Part shown: positions 23,541 to 34,880 of the stretch, piece after piece
Layout of the letters: each line of letters starts with the position of its first letter
How positions within the stretch are numbered: position 1 is the first letter of the stretch
Source: Terana coerulea
Taxonomy: Eukaryota > Basidiomycota > Agaricomycetes > Polyporales > Phanerochaetaceae
Assembly (NCBI GenBank): GCA_024811115.1
Contig: JAKOGH010000333.1
Location: 62,001-126,000 of the forward strand
DNA length: 64,000 bases
Direction of reading: 5' to 3'
The notes under the pieces: model-generated
Told to the model about the DNA's origin: nothing
Databases searched by the model: none
Seen by the model: only the letters and a program-made list of their open reading frames with translations
Program-made: the position numbers and the translations under genes

Positions 23541-25899
23541 GTGTATTGTAGTCAACAGAATACCCCAAGTGTACAGGTATGGCCCCTTTGTTGTGTTTCC
23601 GTGCGTTGGCTGACCGTCCCGTCCCTTTCAGTCCAGGTTTATTCGGGCCCCATAGATGCTCTCATTTACCGTTACTTATCCGTTAATAACCCTGCCACGA
23701 TTTTTGGCCTCCGCGTCGATCATACCACGCCGTCATCCTTGCCCCGCCCCGCCGACTTCGCCCGCAACGGGCTACCGAGTCGGCCCCCTCATCCATCACT
23801 CCCTCGCTTTCGACGTCTGGCTTCGTCGTTCCGTATGGTCTCGCGGTTATGGATACCCGGATATCCCTGAGCTTACGCATGGTGTATCAACATTTCACTT
23901 CACCTTCGGTTTCCCCGGCTTTCGGTCACTCGCTCAGGACATCATCCCGCTCTTTCTCGATACCTCGCTTAACCGCTGGGTTCGGTTCGGTCGCCGACTC
24001 GGTATTCATACCCCCGCTGTCGACGGCCTGTGGTCGCTTTGTCGCCATGTACCTGCTCCCTGTGGGTCAGGATCCTGCATACGCAAATCGACCGCTGGCT
24101 TCGGTCCCTTTTATTCCGTCATCTCGTCTATCCCGTCGACTCTACTCGCTCCTATTCTACATCACGTGTGACATTATACATCAAGCCGACACTCGGGTTC
24201 CTCAAGCTCTCGCACATCACCAACACTTCGCATCTGCATGTTCTCCCTACCTGCGCGCACACACCCTACACCATCTACGCACTCTATCCTCGTACACCTA
24301 TTCCGATATTATCAATGTGCGCGCCGGTTGTACAATCAAGACCGAAGACTATAGAAGTTCAAGAGAAAATATTCAAGCAAAAGAGCGATGGCCTATTTAT
24401 GTCCAACCTAGTGCGGCCGTTGGAGCATGGGCGGCGCGTTACGGTCTATTATCTGTGGTTCACCTCGGTTGTCTTGGCTGGCGCATGTGCTCTTGGATTT
24501 TTGGGACTTTTTGTGTTCAAGCAATATTCAACACCCCTCACGATGTTTCTGTACGCCTGTTCTTCTAATGACCCCTACTTCTCGTCGTTCGTCGCCTCCT
24601 TTTATTTCTTTTCTTTTGGCACGAACAGCCCCGCTTCGTTCCCATTCTTCACTTCCCCTTTTTCATATCTTCATCTTCACTTCCGGCGATCGCCCGCAGT
24701 GTATCAATATAGCCCCCTATACGATTTATCTTCCGTTCTGTGTCTCTATACTCCCATCTACCAGCTCCACTTGCATTTTCCCTCGTGCATTAGTTTCCTT
24801 TAGTCACCGCCGTATCGTTGGCGGTCACGTTAGCTGCTGCTAGATCTTCCTCGTCCCTCTCCACTCCCCGTATTCTCCTATTCCCCGCGAGTAGGCTGCC
24901 GGCTATGATGTGAGTCTGTCCGCATTTCTGTGGCGCAACGATTCTAATGTCTGCTCAGGGCTACGTCGTACATGTTCGCCTTCGGCAGCCTACCGCAGGA
25001 CCTGTCGACGATCGGTGCTACTATCGGCCGATGGAGGGACCCCTCATTTGATATCGCTCAGCTCTTGAGCGAGTCGTACACGCTCCCTACCCGACGGTCC
25101 TTTGTTCCCGGCCTCTCTTCTCGTTTCTGTGCAATATATCTTGTCCGGCCTTCATCCCGCCCCCCTCGCACGTCTCCGTCGGCACGCGTCCCGCGACGCC
25201 TCGCACTGTATCGCTTCTGCACCTGTCGTCGCGTGCGGTGTCGACGCTAAAACCTGATCGGATTCTCGTACCCCGTCTCGTCGTCCTTGCTCTCTGCACC
25301 CCGCTCGCCGCACTGTACAACACCACGTCGCTCTCGCATCGTTCCTCAGCTCGACTGCACTCCTCGACTCGCAAATTTCTCTACTCGTACCCACGACTAT
25401 TCGGTGTCTCCGTAATCGAAGATGGAGCGAAGCGCGGTGTGGTGGGGTGGATGGTCTCTCGTTGTTGATGAAGTTGGAGTCTTGTTCGTTTGGTGCGGTC
25501 GTCGTGCGACTGGGTTGCCCGTTGTTGTGGAGGTCTGCATGCGAACGGGGGTTGGTGTGGTGCGGTTGTTGTTCGCAAAATGGACTGTCGTGTACGAATC
25601 TCTGAGACCGTAGATATACCATCGTGTACGAAGTGCCTCAAAATGAAAACTGTGGTTCATTTGAATGTTACATGTTGGTCTGCGAATCTGAGACTACCGT
25701 CCGGCGTTACGTGGCTGAGAGCGAGCGCGCAGCGCTGTGCTTACGCGTAAGTACAAGTGACTAAAATCTCAAGCGTCTCATTAGTCCCCCCAAGGCAGAT
25801 CTAGCAGCGAAACATTGAACGTGTGCTCCAGGGCTACACGCGCGTTCTCATCACTGTGTCCTTTCTACCTCTTCAGCCTGCAATTTGGGTGCTATAATA
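23541..25899 (+). other. Pyrimidine-rich non-coding region downstream of the PNRC-like gene
   Basis: The + strand is strongly C/T-biased from the stop at 23540 to about 25400. Overlapping long frames (23849-24568, 24030-24803) are Ser/Pro/Leu/Tyr-rich, as expected from C/T bias, and show no family features. GT-AG pairs with a polypyrimidine tract are present (for example an acceptor at 23629-23631). A long spliced 3' UTR or a non-coding RNA would explain it. No gene is supported. Confidence 0.45.
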
Positions 25900-27211
25900 A
25901 TGAATGCGCTACCGAGCCGCGATCCAACTATAGGTCCAACGAACTCGGAGAATCGAAGGCTTGCCGAGCGTCGAGCAGTTTTACAGCACGTACTGGAGGA
26001 CAGCGCGTTCCGCAAAGGCACTGGAGTTCACACTGACGACCCGGCGTTTTGGGAGATGGCTCGTCTTCGTTTACGGGCACTCGGTGGAGACACCGTGCAG
26101 CAGCTGAGCCAAGCTGCTGAGTATCTACCAGAAATACAACGTATGTCTCTATGCACGGACAGAACAACTGAACGATCATAGCTCATCGCCCCTCGTACAG
26201 CTGTGTGGCTGGCATTCCAGACAGCCATAAAGCTCCGATTGCAGAAGGAATCGCAAGGTGACAAAAGGGCGATGTTGGCGTATCTCTCAATGCTGGATAT
26301 GATGATGCTATTTGCTCAGTAAGCATATTGATGTACTAAGGATAGCATGTTTAACCCGCACGATACAGAGTCTGTCTTGCTACAGACAGAGAGGTCTTCG
26401 ATCTCCTCGTTAGTCGAGATCCAGGATTCACTATTGAAGCAATAGCGACAGATATCAAGGAGTGTGCTATCACTTGTGATGCCTTCGAGAAGGAGTCGGC
26501 TTTTGGTGTGTCATTGCATGTCTACACTATACTCGTTTGCTAAGCCTATTCCCTTCCTAGTCAAGGTATTGAAGAGTGCAGCGTGGAGCACAGGGATACA
26601 GAGTTTTTGCAGAAGTTCCAATCCTATAAGCATCACATTTTACGTGCTATCATGAAACTGAACATGGAACTAAGCATGGAGACGACAATCGACGTTTCAC
26701 AGTCGATTTCCAAGTCATCGACAATAAATAGAAAGGCGCCAGTCGAGTGGGTTGTACTTGAAGACACAGTCGAAGACACGCGTAGCACTATCGGGAATAC
26801 CAGCTCTCCCTTCGAGACGTTGGAGGAGGAGGAAGATGCTGAGGATGTCTATAGCGGTGACATCGAGGAGGCGGACGTAGAATTGGAACACATTGCCCAA
26901 AATGTCCAGAATGCCGCGGATGCGGTGGAAGATATGGACTCACTGAGAGCGGCCGCACTTGAAGAATCACGGAGAAAATTCGAAATGTATCAGGCTACTC
27001 TAGCGACGCAATCGATTGCCATGAATTACATTACCACGAGCTCAGACACGGAGGAGCTTCCCATCATAGACCCTAACCATCTGGTATGTCAAAGACCGCT
27101 GATATTATTTCACCTGTATGCTCAACAAATTGAGCGTTGCAGACTGTCTGGGATGAATGGCCTGAGAAGGTGATAGCTGGTCTTCATGAACCGTCAAGTG
27201 AGCTGTGCTAA
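25900..27211 (+). CDS. Short relative of the EF-hand/ZZ family, helical domain only
   Basis: Exons 25900-26140, 26201-26318, 26369-about 26505, about 26560-27083 and 27143-27211. The helical segment VWLAFQTAIKLRLQ..LDMMMLFAQVCLATD..DIKECAITCDAFEKESAFVKVLKSAAW aligns by eye with the N-terminal halves of the two large genes at 54.3-59.0 and 61.7-64.0 kb (AFKTAIQFEVKRRQ, ITKCATACDAFQKK). It has no EF-hand or ZZ finger. The C-terminal half is acidic and coiled (FETLEEEEDAEDVYSGDIEEADVELEHIAQ). A one-base shift near 26585 is needed to join AAW to EHRDTEFLQKF. Function unknown. Confidence 0.65.
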
Positions 27212-27809
27212 TGAGGCTTTACAGGGAATACAGAGCAGAGCCAGCGCGCGGTCATCTACAGCTGCGCGGAAGGCTTTCATGACAGGAGATTTACAGGCAC
27301 TTCCCGGCGTGGAGTTTCCGCTTCTCTGAACACAGTTTTCAAGGGATGACAGTACTGCCGGCTACGTGTACTAGTAACTGGGACCGCGACCTTGTACCGG
27401 CATGATCGCGTCGAATCGTCTCACCAATTGTGGTCGAATACCAGAGTTTCTTTGCGCGGGCGATGAGGACAACGAGTCACGCCTTACCCACGCACTCTCT
27501 TTCGCCACTCTCGGAAAGCGCTGTCCGTGTTCAGTCCAAAGTTGGGATCTGCTTTGTTTAACATGCATCATGTTCGAATTCGCACGACTGGCTGTAGCGC
27601 CCCAAGGCGGCCGCGAAGTTCGCTGATTTCCGCTGGTACTCAGGACGTACGCACTCCCCACGACCTCGCTCATCGCCCGCTCAGGACTCATCTGCACGCT
27701 ACCGAGGCTTGTATTATTTCCGTTACTATTTTACGCCGTGTCTCACTCGTTCCCCTCTAGGATTCCTTCCCTACACAACGTCTTGAGGAGGCATAAGGAA
27801 TAACCACAC
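27212..27809. other. Intergenic, no supported gene
   Basis: Contains the 3' end of the preceding gene and the leader of the DUF6535 gene. Overlapping frames at 27371-27760 are not supported. Confidence 0.45.
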
Positions 27810-30411
27810 ATGCCGATGAGAGGAGCTCGGCAGGGAGGTCAACAGGTTCGTCTTTACTGCTGTCTTGCCTCTTTTGCGCGACAGGGCTGCATCTTTAACG
27901 TATTTTGCAATAGGGCACGCCGGTTTACGAAGATGGCGTTAAGGAGGCTGGCGTGAATAGTGCTCCCACGGGGAACACAAGTGGATATGCGGCCATGGCA
28001 AAGGTGGTACGGGACGTCGACGAGGAGCGCATCAAGGACTGTAAAGAGGACATCGACACTCTACTAGTTTTTGTGAGTGGCTTAGTATCTCTTCCACGCT
28101 TAGAGTTCCAAACCTTCCTATGTCTTACTAGGCTGGGTTGTTTTCCGCGGTTTTAACGGCATTCTTGATCGAGTCATACCACGGCCTTCAGCAAGACACC
28201 GATGACGTTATGATTCAACTTCTTATGGAGATCGTCCTTCACAATCGCGGTGCACAAACCCCAAGCGGCCATCTTCCTGGCACGGATTCCTTTGAGCCTC
28301 CGTTGTGGGCCGTACGTGTCAACGTACTCTGGTTTGCAAGCCTCATCATCAGCTTGATGACTGCGTCCTTCGGAATGCTCGTCAAGCAATGGCTTCGCGA
28401 GTATCTTGCGGGCGAGTACACGTCCTCTCAAGCGCGTCTTCGAATTCGCCACTTCCGAAACCCGGGCTTAGAAGATTGGGGAGTCTTCGAATTAGCAGCC
28501 GTGCTACCTCTCCTTCTCCAAGTCGCGTTAGGACTCTTTTTTGCCGGCTTATGCTTCTTCACCGCCTCAGTTCATTCCAGCGTCAAGAAGACATCTTTAC
28601 CACTGGTTGCTGGCTGGGCTTTCCTCATCTTAATGGCGACGGTTGCACCGGTCACAGACCCTCGATGCCCGTACAAGACAACATTCTTCAAACGCGCCCT
28701 GAGCGTTGCACGGAGGCGTGTATACTGTCAGGCCCTTCGCTCATACGGAAGTCTTGTTGATGCGTTAATTGCAGGCCGGCAGCAATCATCCGTTTTCAAT
28801 AGCCCATCCCGGCCCCCTCGTTTGTTCGCATCCATTCAGCGCCTCGCGTATGATGAGGACGAAGCACTCCGTGACGAAACGACTGATATCGACGTCCTCG
28901 TCACCGTGGATTCCATCCAGTCTGACGATGTGCTTCTGGGGTCGACGATGTGGGATGCCCTACGTGAGCTCCAACCCGATCCGAGCGAGGTCATCGGCAA
29001 ATTTGTTCTCCCGGTCATTCAACATCGTTTGCCGCCAATGAAGGCAAAGCTGCAGCAGCCGCTGGCCAAACCTCTCGAGCTCCAATCGCTGAGCAAGCGT
29101 GGCTGGCGGGCTGTGACTGATATTACGGCAGAGACTCTTCACGATGGGATTCAGGATTGGCGGCGCATTCACCTCGACCAACCGTGGAGTCTGTGGATGA
29201 AAGACGCCGTGAAGATTCTTCTGTCGTCTGCGCGGTATCCCCTGACAAGCACCGGAACGCAGGCACTCGAGCATGCAATGCTGGACGCCGCTGGTTGCCG
29301 TCAGCTCAAGCAGGCGCTCTCGTCCAACGCCCACGCCCCATCTTCAGCCACGAACGACCTGTTCAGTGATAGTGTTCAAGCCATTCGACCCATACTCCGT
29401 CATATGAATGGTGAACTAGCAGCAAAAGCCATTCTTGCTTTCCTTGAAGAAGACGTATGTCCTCCGTCGCTAAGACATACTCATCCGACACTCTCCCATC
29501 TCATCCACCAGCACACATTGCATCCTGGCAACCCTCTGGACACCCATTCGATCACCCAGCGGCAACTCGACGTCCTGCGGCGAGTGTGCTTGGATCACCT
29601 GCAATCTCGAATGCATTTGCCAGTTTCGCAGGGTGATTTCCTTGGAATTGCTGAGATTCTCGGCGGTCTTCTTGCTTCCCCCTTAGATGTGGATTGTGCT
29701 ACCGGAGCATCCGTCCTTGAATTTGTGGCTGGCTGCTTGACCCTTGAAAGTGGGCAGCACAGGAAGACCCTTGCTTACGGCTTACTGCTGGTGACAAGCT
29801 ACCATGTTACACCGCATATGTACGCCAGGCCCGATGCTGAGGAATGGTTTAGGGAGGCATTCATCCAAAATCGTGCGCCACCATTCATTGTATATTGCGC
29901 TCCACCCTGACGAAAACCTACAGATGACCGTCAGGATCGCATCTTGCTGAACGTCGCAGACCTTCTGCGTGACTGGGCGGCAGATCGACTTTATGCGCCT
30001 CACGAATTGGACGTCTTCAGTGTATGCCAGTTGATTCTCAGCTGGATCAAGCTGTTGGTGGAAAAGCAGCAGCTTTCCTCTCCGCCACACCATGAGGTTT
30101 GCGTGGTCCTGTGGAGTGCTGCTGGTCTCGCCTTGGACAGGCTCGGGCTCGATTCTGGGGGTTCTGACAAGCACCAATTCGCCGCATACACATTGCTCGA
30201 GCTCACCGCGTCTGTAGAACGGACGTCGAGACTTGACAGCGGAGAGGTGTTCTGGTCATGGATCGATGCGTTCGACCCTTCCGCGTCCACCTTTCCAGAC
30301 GAGTTCTTTGCCGCATTGGCTCGATTCCTCCCGTTCGCGACGGGAAACACCTGGAGGCGTATTCTAAGGCTACGAATTTTGGAGAGGAGGAAGCTTACTG
30401 CGGTCCAATAG
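27810..30411 (+). CDS. DUF6535-type four-TM membrane protein
   Basis: 807 residues in four exons: 27810-27845, 27914-28072, 28132-29872, 29924-30411; introns 68, 59 and 51 nt, all in matching phase. Four hydrophobic segments lie in the first third: LFSAVLTAFLIESY, LWFASLIISLMTASFGMLVKQW, LAAVLPLLLQVALGLFFAGLCFF and LVAGWAFLILMATVAPV. Between them is the conserved QWLREY..SSQARLRIRHFR stretch typical of this Agaricomycete family. The remaining 550 or so residues are a soluble helical region. The second exon carries DVDEERIKDCKEDIDTLLVF, also characteristic. No frameshift is needed. The family is expanded in Agaricomycetes and its function is unknown. Confidence 0.85.
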
Positions 30412-30628
30412 TTTGCTTGAGTTGCTAATGATGTTGTGTATCTCTACCTATTTTCATGCATTTTACCTATGCCGAAGGCCTCCATCGTGCCCTCTCCGGT
30501 AATCGTGCGACGTGTACTTAGTCGTTATTGGATGAAAGGGCGACGGCCTGCGGCCTTACCAGTTGGCCGTGGGTGTAAGTAATGTGATTGTTATTCGAAA
30601 AGCTAAGCGTTTCGCCTTGAGAGATGTG

Positions 30629-31740
30629 TAGTCTCGTTCCCGACTCGTAAAGAGGTTGCTCGCAGCCAGCGCGCTTCGCGCCTTGTTACCGTTTGTAATG
30701 TAGTAAGCGGAGTTTGAAAGACGCGCTGCAGAGCAACCTCTTTAGAGTCTGGTGACTTTGGATTATCCGGTTGTAGATGAAAGTCACGTGAGCCGTAGTA
30801 AGCAAAGTTCGTATATGGACTTCAACGTTGCTTCAACGGGGGTAACAAGGCTGCGCTTACCTGGCGCCTATACAGGTGCTAGGTTCCTAAGGTCAGTACC
30901 GTACTGCAGCGCAATCTCTGACAAAAAAATTCGTTTGATGCCTTGTATATTCATGAAAACATGCTAATCATGTGTGAGATAAGCCATACAATGTTTATTC
31001 CAGTGCAAACTCCTAGGTACCTGAAAGTGGGCCTCTGGTGGACGCCAAATGCTCTCAAGTACACCCAGCTAGTGATTGGCAAGGGTAAACCCTCCATGCT
31101 CAGAGGGCAACCCTTACCCTTACCCTCCAATACCCTTACCCTCATGAAGGGTAAGGGTTGACGGTCTACCCTTCAAACCCTTGCCAAAATAGGCTGAAAA
31201 TGATGCTTTAAATGCCTTTCCCCACTTACTTAAAATGTCAGTCTTCTATTTAAGTGGCTTGCATTGGTATAGAAAGCACTTACCACACTTGTAGCCCTCT
31301 CTAGCAATATGCCTAGCGCTTGAATACAGACCCCTGCCAAACAAGGGTTAACTTTCCTTAACCTTTACTCTTACCCTCCATATCCTTACCTTTTACCCTC
31401 AGAGGTTTGCAAACCCCTGCCTATCACTACACCCAGCAGCCGGAAATTGATATTGTATAAATATCAGAGTAACACAATGCATCCAGGCCATCACATTTGA
31501 GGGGTTTTTTAGGTATATTTAGTGTGGTGTGGTGGGGCGTGAGAAAGCGAGAGGCACAGAGACGAACCGAGCATAACAAACTCCTTGCTTACCACAATAC
31601 AAAGCGAAGGCACTCACGTGGTTTATCTACACCCCAATGATTCAAACTCACCAGACTCTTTGCCCACGTCTTGCACCAAGCAGTTGTTATCCAAATAACA
31701 AACATCAATAACATGGGCAAAGGGTTTAGAACTGAGACTA
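30629..31740. mobile_element. Hairpin-ended transposable element A
   Basis: Outer ends are TAGTCTCGTTCC (30629) and, inverted, GAACTGAGACTA (to 31740). Just inside each end is a hairpin. On the left, TAAAGAGGTTGCTC (30648-30661) pairs with 30731-30744. On the right, ACTCTTTGCCCA (31655-31666) pairs with 31714-31725. Inside each hairpin both ends share GGTGA-TTT and GTAGAT-A with CACGTG nearby. Flanking 9-mers AGAGATGTG and AGCCATATG match at 6 of 9 positions, perhaps a worn target duplication. No transposase frame was found, so it is probably non-autonomous. The interior holds CCCTTACCC/GGGTAAGGG palindromic tracts (about 31080-31160 and 31370-31400). Confidence 0.7.
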
Positions 31741-32039
31741 AGCCATATGGTGTAGCGGTGTCTTTGCAAACAAAGAATCTGGTGCAACACAGTTGTCTGC
31801 AAGATGCAGAGCAGTGAGACGCTTATATAACTCGAAGAGGTGCTTAGTGGTGTAGCCAGCGCTGAAGTAATTTCTACGCTTCGTCTTGACTGTTGGCCAG
31901 CTCTTAGCCACTACTGGTACTTTCTCCTGATGATGAGCATTCCGTAAACCTTCTACCTTTCCTCGGTTTGTTTGAAAAACTGATAGGATTCATTTGATAG
32001 TACAATGCTGCTGTAGCATTCTTTGGGCATGGCCACTGT

Positions 32040-32730
32040 CTAGTGCTTTAAAGTCCAGTCCTAAGGACCACAAAAGACTGAAGACTGGACTGGACTGGGC
32101 TGTTTTAGGACTGGTTTTGGTCTAGTCCTGGTCTTTGCCTGTAGCTCAAAAGTTAGGACCGCTAAAGACTGGTCAGGACTACTCCAGGACTGGTCTTAAT
32201 ACACACCTTGTGTTGATGGTTTTGAGGGTTTATTTATCAAAACTATAAGATGCAAACTCACTTGGGCAAGAAAAAGTCTTTGAACTGTAGTTTTAAAGCA
32301 AAGGTAACAATTCATTGCTGGCTTTTGAAACAAATTTAGTTGTAAGTCATTCAAAATTGCTAAAGCCATGAAAATAAATACACTCAACACTTGTGGTGTG
32401 CAGTCATACATTGAGTTTCAAAGCTAAGAACTAGTATAAAAGAAAAATCCAGCTTAACAATAATATAACACACATAGTCAGCAAGTTATATTTGACTTAC
32501 AGGGCAAATACTTAATTGGGACTAGTCCAGGACCAGTCCAGACTGGTCAAAGACTGCCTTTGGTCTTGGACCAGTCTGGACCAGTCAAGAGACTGCAAAG
32601 GACTGCAGTCCTACTAAGACTGGTCTTAGTCCAGTCTTATATCTATAGTCCTGGTCTTTTCGCAGTCCTAGTCCTGGTCCTGGTAAAAAAATAGCAAAAG
32701 ACCAGACCAGACCAGACTTTAAAACACTAG
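32040..32730. mobile_element. GGACTGGTC-rich element with terminal inverted repeats
   Basis: Begins CTAGTGCTTTAAAGTCC and ends with the inverse of CTAGTGTTTTAAAGTC. Two subterminal blocks (32040-32205 and 32515-32725) are packed with variants of AGTCC/GGACT, GGTC/GACC and TAGTCC in both orientations. The middle is A/T-rich and has no gene. The layout resembles a non-autonomous transposon with many binding-site-like repeats. Superfamily unknown; no convincing target duplication seen. Confidence 0.55.
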
Positions 32731-32788
32731 TAAGCATCCTATTTGAGATAAAGGGACTTGGATATTTTTGAGCCAGACCAGTCAACAA

Positions 32789-34470
32789 TCAATGGCGTGT
32801 ATATGATCGGGATTGGTTTTGTGAGGGACGCCAGAGGAGTTGCTCCTGCCAGAACCCTCGCGTAGTTGCCGTCATAGACTTGCATGTACTGTATCCGAGG
32901 CTAGTGCGCTCATAGTAGCAGCCAATGACTAGGTTAAAGAGTTGGCAGTTGAACTGTAGGCAGTCGCACTGAGTGTCGATATTGACAGAGAAACCACCAT
33001 GAGTTGGGCAGACAAATCCGACCCAATCATGTGTTTCATTATAGGTGTTATTCACGCCATACTTGTTAACAAGACCACAGCCAGGTGCAGGGCATCCTGA
33101 GCGCAGAGCAATCTTACCAGTAGAGGGAGACAGAGCAACACCTAACATATCCCGGTCATGGATGATTTGGCGAACCACAACTGGCATACCAGGCTCACGA
33201 AGGAATTCGTCCTCCATGCATACCCGGCATATAACTCCATATCAATGCTGCAGAAGGCCCAAAATGTTGTAGTAGTTGTCCAAGCTGTTCACAATCTTGC
33301 CAGTGGTCCTGAGGCCTCTTTGATAGATGACACCGCCAATAGTGAGTTGCTCTGACTTGGTGTTGTCCCACAAGTCTAGCACAACGGGCTTGAGGCTGAG
33401 GTTGGCGAGGCTACGTCGCGAGCAAAAATGCGAGGACCATGGAGTAAAGGGTACCAAAATGTGGCAAGCTATTGGGTTTGATGATGAGATTAACCTCCAC
33501 GCTGAGGCCCGTTTGCAATAAGTCTTGCGAGATATTTTGGATAATTCTCTTTGAAGGTGTATGATCTTCCACCAAGAGCATAGTGTGATACTCCATCAAA
33601 TGCAATAGCCTAGCACTGTTAAAAGGTGCTCAATTCATTACAGAACCACTCACCTGCAAAGACGAAAGAAGATGCATTAGAGACTGTTTACTCATAATGT
33701 TCAAAGAAGTCTCACTGTTTCCAAATAGCCTAAGTATGAGCTTAGTAGAGGAATCAAAGAGTAGACATGAGTAGCTCATCGGCTGTGTGTTGCGGTAGTT
33801 CAAGTCTGGAAGGAGAGCAGATGCTGACCAGTAGAGCGTAGTGAGGTTTTATATTCTCTACAGCCATTGGGGCAAACTTACACAAATATCTAAAGCATAT
33901 TGGCAACCCACATATGCGCTATCCTTTGCTATGAGTATACTTGGTCTGAAATCCAGAGGCTGTACTGCCATTCACTGCCTCCTGCTTTGAATTTGGCTGG
34001 ATATGTTGAGCAATGGATCTGCATCTCGCAGTTGTGGCATGCAGGTGTAGGCTCCTATATTGGTGTATTAGAAAACCTAGGATGACCTTGTTCAATATCA
34101 AGGAGCCTGTCTCACGCAGACCTTAGCTTTATTATTACCACAGAGATGCCGTCCGGTGCAAAACTGATGCGTATCAGTGCCTTCTTCTAGTGTGGACAGA
34201 GTCCTGCACACTTCTGGTAGTGCTGTTGGCTAGGAAGGCGTACCATCCAGAAAAGGCCACTTTTAGTAATTGCATTTGTGAGCTTGCGGTAAGAAACACA
34301 GTTATAAACTAGGCTGACGAGCTTACTAGAGATGTGGCACAACCAGGGACCAAACCGGCCGTAACCGTGGGAGTACATGGCCATGTGCACATAGGCAGTG
34401 TCAAGTTCAACTTTCCGTGATTTGCCTTGATGCAAAGCTACATCTCCTGGCTTTGCTTCCTTCTTTACGT
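32789..34470 (-). pseudogene. Decayed multi-exon gene with zinc-binding motifs, unknown family
   Basis: Coding-like blocks follow each other on the minus strand: YSHGYGRFGPWLCHI (near 34340), ACHNCEMQIHCSTYP (near 34015), EYHTMLLVEDHTPSKRII (near 33570), VPFTPWSSHFCSRRSLANL (near 33430), SLDNYYNILGLLQ and, downstream, EFLREPGMPVVV. The last block has Cys/His pairs suited to zinc (GCPAPGCG and CPTHGGF) and ends GFWQEQLLWRP. An in-frame TGA (33242-33244) separates LLQH from YGVICRVC in one continuous frame, and the stretch between PNSLPHF and VPFTPWSS is missing or shifted. The blocks feel like a conserved fungal protein, but I cannot name it. It lies head to head with the ASCH-like relic at 34475. 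Confidence 0.55.
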
Positions 34471-34474
34471 CTAT

Positions 34475-34880
34475 ATGGCACCCAGAGGCCAGCAGCAAGA
34501 TGTTATCTTGCCAATGACGAACAACTACCTGCAGCAAATCGTCCATCAGGAAAAGAACTAAAAGTTTCAGCGCCACTGCATTGCGTCGTCTGTTCAACGC
34601 GTGTGGTTCTACCTCAACGCACCGCTCTTCTATATCGGATATGTATGCGAGATAGATCCTGCACATACGCGAAATCTCGGAGACGAGCCTCTAGCCAAAG
34701 ATGGTCTAGGAAACAAAGAGTTCAATGAGTGCCACAAAGACTGGGACAGGTATAACTTTGCGTACCACGTTTAGTCAGTATATCGTTTAGTCCAACCTAT
34801 CAAGCTGGCCGACTTGAAGGTGAACTATGGACTCAAGGCTGCACCGAGGGGCTGGTGTATACACCCCCAGTCTGTCAAGA
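34475..34880 (+). pseudogene. Decayed copy of the ASCH/PUA-like gene
   Basis: One continuous frame from the ATG at 34475 aligns residue by residue with the intact gene at 44007-44405: DVILPM, SSVQRVWFYLNAPL, IGYVCEIDPA.TR, GNKEFNE, SVYRL, YGLKAAPRG. Two stops interrupt it: a TAA after VHQEKN (near 34559) and a TAG after FAYHV (near 34772). The frame is otherwise undamaged, so the loss is by point mutation. The start lies 5 nt from the region where the oppositely oriented zinc-binding relic begins, so the two may once have shared a promoter. Confidence 0.82.

Noticed and set aside
23849..24803. 239- and 257-residue open frames
   Set aside because: Composition follows the C/T bias of the strand; no domain, and they overlap in different frames.
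28305..28760. 151-residue + strand frame
   Set aside because: Frame shadow of the DUF6535 exon.
31090..31150. Telomere-like repeat
   Set aside because: The word is CCCTTA, not CCCTAA (the complement of TTAGGG), and it appears in both orientations with irregular spacing.
32040..32730. CACTA superfamily element
   Set aside because: Ends read TAGTG inward and CACTA outward at the right, the reverse of the CACTA consensus.
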